From: an uncultured Ruminococcus sp.
GTDB lineage: Bacteria; Bacillota; Clostridia; Oscillospirales; Ruminococcaceae
Direction: 5' to 3'
Assembly (NCBI GenBank): GCA_945877315.1
Contig: CAMCRP010000005.1
Span: 1 to 64,000 of the forward strand
DNA length: 64,000 nucleotides
In this document: piece after piece, positions 27,127 through 35,170 of the stretch
How positions within the stretch are numbered: the stretch's first letter is position 1
Layout: each line of letters starts with the position of its first letter
The notes under the pieces: generated by a model
Told to the model about the DNA's origin: nothing
Seen by the model: only the letters and a program-made list of their open reading frames with translations
The model's database searches: none
Translations under genes and position numbers: made by a program

Positions 27127-27372
27127 ATGGCAAATGTTAATACACAGCAGGTAGATAACCTGGTTGCTCTTCTCGATGGCTATTCCGCAAAGGGCGGTCA
27201 TCACCTCAACGTAAACGTGTTCACTAAGGATACTCTTCTGGACGCTCAGAAGCACCCCGAGAACTATCCTCAGCTGACTATCCGTGTTTCCGGTTATGCT
27301 GTAAACTTCATTAAGCTGACCAAGGAACAGCAGGATGACGTTATCTCCAGAACATTCCACAATGCTCTGTAA
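27127..27372 (+). CDS. Stand-alone glycyl-radical subunit of pyruvate formate-lyase
   Basis: An 81-residue protein equal to the C-terminal domain of PFL. It carries [27 protein letters not shown], the glycyl-radical motif RVSGYAVNF with Gly56, and the C-terminal [18 protein letters not shown]. GrcA/YfiD of E. coli is a related spare part, but there the full-length PFL retains its own domain. Here the adjacent core has none, so this is an obligatory subunit rather than only a repair factor. A perfect AGAAGGAGG gives strong independent initiation, which would permit excess subunit. The radical Gly would be made by an activase not present in the window. Confidence 0.93.
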   Translation: MANVNTQQVDNLVALLDGYSAKGGHHLNVNVFTKDTLLDAQKHPENYPQLTIRVSGYAVNFIKLTKEQQDDVISRTFHNAL

Positions 27373-27375
27373 TTT

Positions 27376-28020
27376 ATGAGTAAGAAACAGTTAATATCAT
27401 TTCTGTCTGACTCAGTTTTAGCCGGACTGATGATCGGTGTCGGGGGAGTGGTTAGCCTCTCCTCCGACAACCGATACATCGGTGCGGTTCTCTTTTCGTT
27501 GGGAATTTTGACAATAATTCACTTCAAGTTCGGACTTTATACGGGTAAGGTTGGGAATATTGCAAGAAACGGTGTCAAATTTATTCCCGAGGTGGCTGTC
27601 ACGCTTCTCGGAAACGGCATAGGTACCTTCCTTGCGGCAGTTCTTATCCGACTGACAAGAATTGCACCGCCGCTTGTTGAAAAGGCGCAGGCAACGGTTC
27701 AGACGAAAACCTCGGACAGCATTGTAAGTATGTTCATTCTCGGAATTTTCTGCGGTATGCTTATGTTCATTGCCGTGGACGGTTACCGCAAATGCAAGGA
27801 AAATTCCGATTCTACGGCTGGCTTTATGATAGTTGCGTTCCCTGTTATCGTGTTTATTATCAGCGGCTTCAACCATTGTATTGCCGATATGTTTTACATA
27901 TTCTTAGCAGGGGAGTACACTCTTTCCGCTTTGGGATATTTTGTAACGGTCGTCCTCGGAAATGCCGTGGGCGGTATGCTTATCCCTACATTTAAAAAGG
28001 TTTCGGAGAATAAGCTTTGA
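27376..28020 (+). CDS. Formate/nitrite transporter (FNT/FocA)-like channel
   Basis: A 214-residue membrane protein with about six hydrophobic helices. The region SGFNHCIADMFYI corresponds to the conserved SGFEHSVANMF-type motif of FNT channels, and LGNAVGG near the C-terminus is the usual LGN.xGG motif. It is shorter than the ~260-280 residues typical of FocA. It starts 3 nt after the glycyl-radical subunit stop, so it is in the same operon and most likely exports the formate made by PFL. A strong terminator follows. Confidence 0.85.
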   Translation: MSKKQLISFLSDSVLAGLMIGVGGVVSLSSDNRYIGAVLFSLGILTIIHFKFGLYTGKVGNIARNGVKFIPEVAVTLLGNGIGTFLAAVLIRLTRIAPPLVEKAQATVQTKTSDSIVSMFILGIFCGMLMFIAVDGYRKCKENSDSTAGFMIVAFPVIVFIISGFNHCIADMFYIFLAGEYTLSALGYFVTVVLGNAVGGMLIPTFKKVSENKL

Positions 28021-28027
28021 TGAAACA

Positions 28028-28068
28028 AAACGGATATGCTGAATTTTTCTCAGCATATCCGTTTTTTT
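28028..28068. terminator. Bidirectional terminator after the pfl operon
   Basis: A 15-bp perfect stem (AAACGGATATGCTGA with TCAGCATATCCGTTT), T-run after it and A-run before it. It ends both the pfl operon and the convergent HD-domain operon. Confidence 0.9.
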
Positions 28069-28070
28069 AT

Positions 28071-28652
28071 TTATTTGCCTTCAAGGAAATATGTCGCTTC
28101 CATATCCGCAACGCTCAACGCAAAGGCAAGGGGGAACATTTCAAAGGCTTTTCCCACATTATTTGGTTCCTCATTTCCCGAAAATCCCATATGATATCGT
28201 ATGGCAAAGGCTTCTTCACGAGTGAGCCGCATATATCCCGAAATGATATAGACCGACTTTTCACCGTGGCCGTAGGGGAGCCTGTCGTCAATGGTGTAGT
28301 AGGGAACCTTTTCCCAGACACCTTGCTCATTTTTGGAATTTCGGTAATCCGTCTTATAGAAATTTACCTTGCAGATGTCGTGGAGAAGGGCTGTCAGCGC
28401 AACACTTTCCGCCGACGGGTTAAGCTTATATGTATTCTTTACACGCTCTCTTTCAACATAGTCCGCAAGACAGTGGTAAACATTCAGACTATGCTCCAGC
28501 AAGCCGCCCTCATATGCCCCGTGATAGCGGGTGCTTGCAGGTGCTGTGAAGAAGTCGCTCTTTGACGAGGTAAGGTATTCAAGCAGCTTATCGGCTCCTT
28601 CACGGGTGATGTTTTTCTGATAGATCTCAATAAATTCGTCTTTTAAGCTCAT
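28071..28652 (-). CDS. HD-domain phosphohydrolase-like protein
   Basis: A 193-residue HD-superfamily protein. Metal ligands are suggested by GGLLEHSLNVY (His), LLHDICKV (the HD pair) and later GHGEKSVY and IRYHMGFSG. Similar proteins occur in clostridia as putative hydrolases of nucleotides or nucleic acids; the substrate is unknown. GGAGG precedes ATG 28652. It starts 1 nt after the beta-mannosidase stop and is the last gene of that operon. Confidence 0.85.
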   Translation of the reverse strand: MSLKDEFIEIYQKNITREGADKLLEYLTSSKSDFFTAPASTRYHGAYEGGLLEHSLNVYHCLADYVERERVKNTYKLNPSAESVALTALLHDICKVNFYKTDYRNSKNEQGVWEKVPYYTIDDRLPYGHGEKSVYIISGYMRLTREEAFAIRYHMGFSGNEEPNNVGKAFEMFPLAFALSVADMEATYFLEGK

Positions 28653-28653
28653 A

Positions 28654-31146
28654 TTAATTCCTCCATTCGATCACATCATAGTATGACATTATACGCAGCT
28701 GCTTTTCAATTGACTGTGCAGGTGTCAGATTTGGAAAATTGGATTTGTCCAGAAGTATCATGGTTTCACCGCCGAACATATCGAACCAGTTGTCGCTGAA
28801 TATAGCATCTGTTTTGTCAAAATCAAGGAAAACTCCCTTTGCAAACCCCTCGGACTTGATTGTAATTTTGAACTTGCTGCCTATTTCAGTCACATTGAAG
28901 GACAGCTTCGGGTCGGTAAATGAAAAGTGCTTCGGCTGAACGAACATATAAGTTCCGCCCGCAACAATGGCTTGCTTTTCCAGAACCGAATATTGCAGGA
29001 CACATTCATGGCGGTTGAAATTCTTCCGGATAGGGTCGTTTGAGGAGAGAATTACAAAATCCTTGGCAAAATGGTCGTGCAGCTTAACAGGGGTGCTGCC
29101 TTCCAGAAGAATTTCGCCTGTATTTTTCCTCAGACGCCATTTCAGTTCACCGTTGAGAATATCGTTTCTCTCGCTTGAAATGTTTACCGTAAGACAGTCG
29201 GGATTTGAGTCGTCCACAGAAGCAATAACGGGAGCATAAAACTTCCTTGCGTAATAGTGAAGTGCCTTCCATCTGCCGAAATAGTCAATGCTGGACCAGG
29301 AAATAACGGGGTTTGAGTCGTTCACCTGCCAGTAGAGGGAACCCATGCATAGCCCACGTTTTCTGCGCATATTTTCCACGTTAAGGCGGACGGCATCTGC
29401 CTGCACCAGCTGGCTGAGATACACAAGATGTTCGAATTTGTAGGGATAGTTCATCATCTGCGCAAGATAGTACATCAGCTTTTCCGTGCCCTGAGTGCAT
29501 TTCTGATGCGCTTCCATAACGGGACACATCAGGTCGAAATCCTTTTCCTCTGCAAAGCTTCGGATAGTTTTCATTGACGGAAGGGACTCAAAGCCGTATT
29601 CCGAGCAGAATCTGAATGTATATTTTTTGTAATCCTCAAAGGGCTTAAGACCATGCCAAACGTCCCAATAGTGGGAATCGCCCTTGTTGATGTTGCTTGC
29701 GTCCTTGTAGCCGCCGCCGGAAGACGGTGAGGACGGCCAGTAGAAGGAGGCGGGATCGTACTCGTTTAACAGCTGGGGCAGAAGCAGTTCAAACTGAACC
29801 AGATATTCACGCTTGCGCTGTTCGTCCACAGGGATACCCCAGCCCACAATGGCGGATTCTATCTCATTGTTTCCGCACCAAAGGGCAAGGGAGGGGTGAT
29901 TTCGCAGCCGCTTGATATTGTCAATGGCTTCCAGCTTGACATTGTCGTAGAAATCGCCGTTCAGACGGTAAACTGCACAGGCAAACATAAAATCCTGCCA
30001 TACGAGAATTCCCAGACGGTCGCAGCAGTCGTAAAAGCTTCTGTCGGGGTAAAATCCGCCGCCCCAGACACGAATGCAGTTATAGTTTGCGGCGGCGCAG
30101 TGTTTAAGAAGCCGCTCCGTCCTTTCGGGGGTGATGCGGTTAAGTATCTGATCCTCGGGGATATAGTTTGCGCCCATGGCAAATATCTTTTCGCCGTTTA
30201 CAATAAAGCAGAATTCCTCTCCGTCAGTGCCGTCATTGTCCTTTGCACGGCTGACGGTAACGGTGCGCAATCCAACGGTATCGTTCTTTTCATCGAGAAT
30301 ATTACCGTTTGCGTCCCTGAGAATGATATGAAGGGCGTAGAGATTCTGCTCGCCGTAACCTCTCACATTCCATAGCATGGGATTTTTCACTTCGGCAACC
30401 ACTACCGATTTTCCGCTTGAACAATCTGCGGAGGAAAACTCGGTGACCGTTCCGTCGGGTGCGGTAAGTGAAGCGGTAACGGTCAGGGGGATATTGCTGT
30501 CTGCAATGTTTATTTCTGCGGTTAGGTCGCAGGTCACGGATTTTTTGTTGTGCCGCTGACGGAAATAGAAGCTGTCAATGGCGGCGGTTTTTATGCCTGT
30601 AAGCTCAACGTCCCGCCAGATACCCATATCGGGTAGCTTGGGACCCCAGTCCCAGCCGAACATATAGTGCGCTTTCCTAATATGCGGAAATCCCTGAACG
30701 GTTGAATCCACGCCCCAAAGGTGCTTCTCGGCTTCTTTTTCTTCGATGTATTTCAGAGGAGATTCAATTTCTATGCGAATAAAGTTGGGAGAGTCGGTCT
30801 TGAGATACGGGGTTATGTCAAAGCGATAGGAACGGTGCATATTGTCGGTTTTTCCCAGCAGACAGCTGTTGAAATAAACCGAAGCGACAGTATCAATGCC
30901 GTGAAATGTCAGCAGTATCTTATCCGCATCTAGCATAGCCTTGTCGGCATTGAAGGTCTTTTCAAATACGCAGGAGGTTCCCGAAAGTGCTGTTGCCCAT
31001 TCCTCGTTAAGTCCCTTGTAAGGGTCGTCTATCTTCTTGTTGTCGATAAGCAGAGAATACATGGAGCAGGGGACATCTGCGGTAAAGATTCCGTCAAAGC
31101 CGTCAATGGTAACATTCCATTTGCTGTTCAGATTTTGGGTAAACAT
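28654..31146 (-). CDS. GH2 beta-mannosidase
   Basis: Exo-beta-mannosidase that removes terminal beta-mannose from mannan or N-glycan oligosaccharides. At 830 residues it has a GH2 layout: N-terminal jelly-roll domain (SSxCVFEKTF-type, observed SCVFEKTF), Ig-like domain and TIM barrel. The acid/base is Glu428 in LWCGNNE and the nucleophile Glu516 in CSEYGFES. HYMFGWDWGP is characteristic of beta-mannosidases. There is no signal peptide, so it acts in the cytoplasm on imported oligosaccharides. AAAGGAG precedes the ATG. It lies 6 nt after the histidine-kinase gene. Confidence 0.93.
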   Translation of the reverse strand: MFTQNLNSKWNVTIDGFDGIFTADVPCSMYSLLIDNKKIDDPYKGLNEEWATALSGTSCVFEKTFNADKAMLDADKILLTFHGIDTVASVYFNSCLLGKTDNMHRSYRFDITPYLKTDSPNFIRIEIESPLKYIEEKEAEKHLWGVDSTVQGFPHIRKAHYMFGWDWGPKLPDMGIWRDVELTGIKTAAIDSFYFRQRHNKKSVTCDLTAEINIADSNIPLTVTASLTAPDGTVTEFSSADCSSGKSVVVAEVKNPMLWNVRGYGEQNLYALHIILRDANGNILDEKNDTVGLRTVTVSRAKDNDGTDGEEFCFIVNGEKIFAMGANYIPEDQILNRITPERTERLLKHCAAANYNCIRVWGGGFYPDRSFYDCCDRLGILVWQDFMFACAVYRLNGDFYDNVKLEAIDNIKRLRNHPSLALWCGNNEIESAIVGWGIPVDEQRKREYLVQFELLLPQLLNEYDPASFYWPSSPSSGGGYKDASNINKGDSHYWDVWHGLKPFEDYKKYTFRFCSEYGFESLPSMKTIRSFAEEKDFDLMCPVMEAHQKCTQGTEKLMYYLAQMMNYPYKFEHLVYLSQLVQADAVRLNVENMRRKRGLCMGSLYWQVNDSNPVISWSSIDYFGRWKALHYYARKFYAPVIASVDDSNPDCLTVNISSERNDILNGELKWRLRKNTGEILLEGSTPVKLHDHFAKDFVILSSNDPIRKNFNRHECVLQYSVLEKQAIVAGGTYMFVQPKHFSFTDPKLSFNVTEIGSKFKITIKSEGFAKGVFLDFDKTDAIFSDNWFDMFGGETMILLDKSNFPNLTPAQSIEKQLRIMSYYDVIEWRN

Positions 31147-31152
31147 ACAAGC

Positions 31153-33237
31153 TTAGCTCCTTTCCGCTTTTACGCCGTTTGAGATCTGCTTTTCAATGGG
31201 TATCCATTTGCACATTGCCTTATCAAATAACGCCATATCAATAGGCTTTGCGATGTAATCGTTCATACCAGATGCTATAAGCTCGTCGCTGGCACCCTTT
31301 TCGGTGGTGGCTGTCAGGGCGATGATAGGCACCTGCTTTGCGCTGCTGCTTCTGAGGGCTCTTATGTGCTTTACGGTTTCCGTTCCGTTCATATCAGGCA
31401 TAAGCTGATCCATAAAGATAAGGTCGAACTGCTGACCTGCACGCATGAGCCGAAGTGCTTTTTCACCGCTTTCCGCAGACACCGAACGAATGCCGTAGCA
31501 TTTGAGGATAGCCTCAACCAACTTTCTGTTGGAGGCTGTGTCGTCAACAATGAGCACTCTTGCTTCGGGGGCGGTAAAGCTGTTGATAAGGGCATTTTTC
31601 TCCTGAACGGTTTCCGAAAGCCCGTTGACAATGTCGCAGAAGGAGAAGAGTGTCAGGGGTTTTCTTATGCGCTCAACGCCCGCAAAAGCTATATCGGAGT
31701 GATCCTGGATACTGAGCATCTGCACGATCTTTGCCTTTTTGAAGGACGGCAGCTCGCTTATCCCCGCAGAACGGGCATATTTGCAGTCAAACAGGAGAAT
31801 ATTTTCGGGAACGTCCTCCACGATCTTGTCAACGGAGGAAATATCGTCCAGCACGAAATATTCCATATTAAGGGATTCAAACATATTGCACGCAGAAAGT
31901 CGGCAGACAAAATTCGGTTCGATAATGTAAACACGGCATGCAGGCAGACTTCCGATGTTTGATATTATTTCTTCGGACACCACCTGCTGCACCACAGATG
32001 CCGTAAAGGTTGAGCCGACGCCGTAAACGCTTTCCACGGTAATATCGCCGCCCATAAGCACAGCCAGACGCCTTGCAATGGCAAGTCCCAGACCTGCACC
32101 ATCGCCCGACTGCCCGGGAATATTGTCAACACGGAAAAATTCGGTAAACAGCTTAGGAATGTCGTCCGCCTTTATCCCGATGCCCGTGTCCTCCACAGAA
32201 ACGGTAAGCAGCACCTTGTCAGCCGAAACCTGTTCGCTGCCCACAGTCATGGTGACCATACCGTGATTGGTGTATTTTACTGCATTTGACAGGATATTCC
32301 CGACGATTTTTTCCAGCTTGTGCAGGTCGCCCGAAAGGGAGGCGGGAATGTCAGGGCTGACATTTACGATAAATGCAATATCCTTGTTTTTGAAGGACGC
32401 ACTTATTTCGCTGATGGTTTCTTCCACAAATTTTCTGACAGAGTAGGTCTGGCAAATGACCTCGTCGCCGCCTGCTTCGACACGGGAAAAGTCCAGAACA
32501 TCGTCAATAATGGTAAGCAGCTGTTCGGCTGCCTCCTTGATATTTTCGGTGTATTCTATACACTCGTCACTCAAATTGTTGTGCCTTAGCAGGTCATTCA
32601 TACCGCATATGGTGTTAAGAGGAAGCCGCATTTCGTAGCTGAGTCCTGCGATAAATTCGCCCTTTGCTTTTGCTGCCTTCTCGGCTTCATTTTTCTTCAG
32701 CTCCAGAAGCTGCAGCAGATCCTCGTGGCTCTGTGCCTTTTCGGCAGCACGTCTGTCTGCTCTTTTACGGAAAAATGCAATAAATGCGAAGGTCATGCTG
32801 ATCATTACCAGGTAAACAACGGTAAGAAGCTGTGACGAATCAAGCGTTCCTTCCATGGCGGCATTTGCAAGAAATATGACAAATGCTGCTCCGATATTTG
32901 TCAGGCATACGGGGATAACTCCTAATCCCGCAGCCACTGCAATATCGCCTATCAGGAGGATGGCTGTATTTTCCGATTTGCAGGAAAATATGTATACAGA
33001 GATCATTGCCAGCATAAAAATGTCAGATATCCACGCCTTGCTTTTTCGCGAAAGCGGTTTGATAAAGGCGACGGACGCCGACAGTCCGCCAAAAATTGCG
33101 GTAAGAGCAGTAACGGTCACGCTTCCCGTTTCCTTTGCCGCCGAGACCGCTGTGAAAATGGTAAGAACTAAGATTATCCAGCCGCCGATACGCACTGCGA
33201 GTCCGTCTGAACGGTTGTTTTTGTTGAGATTTTTCAT
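31153..33237 (-). CDS. Membrane hybrid histidine-kinase-like protein with Tyr in place of the H-box His
   Basis: A 694-residue membrane sensor. Six or so N-terminal helices precede a dimerisation segment (GLSYEMRLPLNTI) in which the usual phosphoacceptor His of S-H-E-x-R-x-P is Tyr201. The ATP domain is intact: NILSNAVKYTN, VEDTGIGIKADD and GAGLGLAIA. A receiver-like pseudo-domain (about residues 430-550) is followed by a complete receiver with VDD, Asp610 in FMDQLMP, ALTA and KP. No HPt domain is seen. It is probably not an ordinary autokinase. Its start overlaps the lipid-kinase stop by 4 nt. Confidence 0.88.
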   Translation of the reverse strand: MKNLNKNNRSDGLAVRIGGWIILVLTIFTAVSAAKETGSVTVTALTAIFGGLSASVAFIKPLSRKSKAWISDIFMLAMISVYIFSCKSENTAILLIGDIAVAAGLGVIPVCLTNIGAAFVIFLANAAMEGTLDSSQLLTVVYLVMISMTFAFIAFFRKRADRRAAEKAQSHEDLLQLLELKKNEAEKAAKAKGEFIAGLSYEMRLPLNTICGMNDLLRHNNLSDECIEYTENIKEAAEQLLTIIDDVLDFSRVEAGGDEVICQTYSVRKFVEETISEISASFKNKDIAFIVNVSPDIPASLSGDLHKLEKIVGNILSNAVKYTNHGMVTMTVGSEQVSADKVLLTVSVEDTGIGIKADDIPKLFTEFFRVDNIPGQSGDGAGLGLAIARRLAVLMGGDITVESVYGVGSTFTASVVQQVVSEEIISNIGSLPACRVYIIEPNFVCRLSACNMFESLNMEYFVLDDISSVDKIVEDVPENILLFDCKYARSAGISELPSFKKAKIVQMLSIQDHSDIAFAGVERIRKPLTLFSFCDIVNGLSETVQEKNALINSFTAPEARVLIVDDTASNRKLVEAILKCYGIRSVSAESGEKALRLMRAGQQFDLIFMDQLMPDMNGTETVKHIRALRSSSAKQVPIIALTATTEKGASDELIASGMNDYIAKPIDMALFDKAMCKWIPIEKQISNGVKAERS

Positions 33238-34181
33238 TTAGTTTCCTCCTTGTCGGTACCGTCAAGAGTAACACCTGCGGGTACGACAAAATTCAGCTTC
33301 TTACGTTCAAGTGAGGCGTTAATTTCGGTAAATTCTACCGCTTCTCCGTCGAGATTGGCGATAATAGGCTTTCGGTCAGCACGTCTTATATGGATCTCAG
33401 AACCGTCGGTGACGATTGCCTTGTCGCCAATACTTTCAAGGTCGCCGTTCCTAAATGGTTTCAGCGAGCGGAGGACATTAAGGCGCCCCGCAGCCTTGAA
33501 AAGCATTATTTCCAACCTTCCGTCATTGGGACGGGCATAGGGAAGCGGGTACATATTGCTTCCGAAGCATTTTCCGTTGGCGAAATGAAGAACAACGTAT
33601 CTTCCGTCATACCGCCTTCCGTCAACGGTTATCTCGTATTCGGCGGAGGTATCGGTGAGGATAGTTATAACGGGCATCAGCTTGTAGGGCAGGTTTCGGT
33701 TTATCATAGACAGGTCCTGAAAGAAGGAAAATGTCCGAAAGCAGCTTTCAAAGCCGATGGTGAGGGAATTTGCCGCCCTGTATTCGCCGTTTATCCTTAT
33801 AACATCAAGTGGTACCGTGCTGCCGCCTATAAGCTTTTTGAGATCTCTGAAATCAGCGTAAGAGCTCATTCCGAAGCATTTGATAAGGTCGTTCGTAAGA
33901 CCTGTGGGACAGCAGGCTATCTCTCTTCCCGAAAGCTCGGGAATACCGGAAATTGTGCGCTGGAGCGTTCCCGAGCCGCCGCATGCGTAAAATCTCAGGG
34001 GTTCGTCCGAGAATATGGAGCATATCTTGTCTGCCAAAATGCTTTCGTGTCCCTGATATTCCGAGTCAAATGCCAGATAATCGAAGCCCGAATCGGTTTT
34101 CAGCTCTTCAAGGGTTCGGCGTATCTTACGGGAAAGCTGACCGTTTCCCGCCTGTGGATTTATAATAAAAACGTGTTTCAC
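33234..34181 (-). CDS. Diacylglycerol/lipid-kinase-family protein
   Basis: A 315-residue DAGK-catalytic-domain protein. It begins VFIINPQAGNG, the family's usual start. The nucleotide-binding motif normally written GGDGT is GGSGT here, with Ser70, and PTGLTND replaces the common GTxND. Bacterial relatives phosphorylate diacylglycerol, sphingoid bases or related lipids with ATP. Whether this variant is active is uncertain. GTG start with AAAGGA upstream. Translationally coupled to the hybrid kinase gene, hinting at a shared membrane-related role. Confidence 0.85.
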   Translation of the reverse strand: MKHVFIINPQAGNGQLSRKIRRTLEELKTDSGFDYLAFDSEYQGHESILADKICSIFSDEPLRFYACGGSGTLQRTISGIPELSGREIACCPTGLTNDLIKCFGMSSYADFRDLKKLIGGSTVPLDVIRINGEYRAANSLTIGFESCFRTFSFFQDLSMINRNLPYKLMPVITILTDTSAEYEITVDGRRYDGRYVVLHFANGKCFGSNMYPLPYARPNDGRLEIMLFKAAGRLNVLRSLKPFRNGDLESIGDKAIVTDGSEIHIRRADRKPIIANLDGEAVEFTEINASLERKKLNFVVPAGVTLDGTDKEETK

Positions 34182-34397
34182 AAGTCACGATCCTTTAAAT
34201 CAGTTTATTATATCATTATACAGTATTTGGCGGAAAATTTCAATAATATTTTATTAATTTCACTATGGCGGACGGGGATTTTTACTGAATTTTCAGCGGA
34301 AAAAATTATTAGGCTGAACGTGCCAATATATGAGGAAAATTTACCCTAAATAATATTTGGGAAACAAAAAGGTAACATTATGTCAATGCTGATATGG

Positions 34398-34403
34398 TAT
34401 AAT
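34398..34403 (+). promoter_or_regulatory. Putative -10 box of the ABC exporter operon
   Basis: TATAAT 53 nt before the ATPase gene start. A good -35 box is not obvious. The rest of 34182-34455 is AT-rich and divergent between two operons, with no gene seen. Confidence 0.45.
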
Positions 34404-34455
34404 TAAAAGAATATTTACGAAGAAAATCCCATAACATTGAAAGGAAGCGGTTTCT

Positions 34456-35157
34456 TTGGCATTTGTGGAGCTGAAAGATGTGTATAAAAGATATAAGATG
34501 GGTGAGGTGACCATAACCGCTTCGGACGGTGTGAGCTTTACCGCCGAAAAGGGCGAGTTTGTCATCATTGTGGGTGCAAGCGGTGCAGGAAAGACCACCA
34601 TGCTCAATATGCTGGGCGGTATGGACACCTGCGACGAGGGGCAGATAATCGTTGACGGTCAGGATGTAGCAAAGCTGACCTCAAAGGAGCTTACCACCTA
34701 TCGCCGCTATGACATTGGATTTGTTTTCCAGTTTTACAATCTTGTGCAGAACCTGACTGCCAAGGAAAATGTGGAGCTTGCATCTCAGATAAGTAAAAAC
34801 GCTCTCGATCCCGAGGAAGTGCTGAAAGCCGTCGGTCTGGGGGACAGAATGGACAATTTCCCCGCACAGCTTTCGGGCGGCGAGCAGCAGAGAGTTGCCA
34901 TTGCAAGGGCGTTGGCGAAATCTCCGAAGCTGCTCCTCTGCGACGAGCCCACGGGTGCGCTTGACTATGCAACGGGCAAGGTAATTCTCAAGCTTTTGCA
35001 GGACACATGCCGTGAAAAGGGTATGACGGTAATCGTTATCACCCATAATCAGGCGCTTACGCCCATGGCTGACCGTGTTATCAAGATGAAAAGCGCAAAG
35101 GCTTATGAAATTTCCGTGAACGAAAATCCCGTTCCCGTTGAACAGATAGAATGGTAA
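34456..35157 (+). CDS. ABC transporter ATP-binding protein (MacB/LolD/BceA type)
   Basis: A 233-residue ATPase of the type-VII/FtsX-associated ABC class. Walker A is [12 protein letters not shown], the signature motif is [15 protein letters not shown], and Walker B is [15 protein letters not shown] start with AAGGAAG about 9 nt upstream. It pairs with the large permease that follows 13 nt later. Such systems extrude peptides or lipoproteins, or act mechanically on the envelope, rather than import sugars. Confidence 0.93.
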   Translation: MAFVELKDVYKRYKMGEVTITASDGVSFTAEKGEFVIIVGASGAGKTTMLNMLGGMDTCDEGQIIVDGQDVAKLTSKELTTYRRYDIGFVFQFYNLVQNLTAKENVELASQISKNALDPEEVLKAVGLGDRMDNFPAQLSGGEQQRVAIARALAKSPKLLLCDEPTGALDYATGKVILKLLQDTCREKGMTVIVITHNQALTPMADRVIKMKSAKAYEISVNENPVPVEQIEW

Positions 35158-35170
35158 AGGTGAGTTCCCT

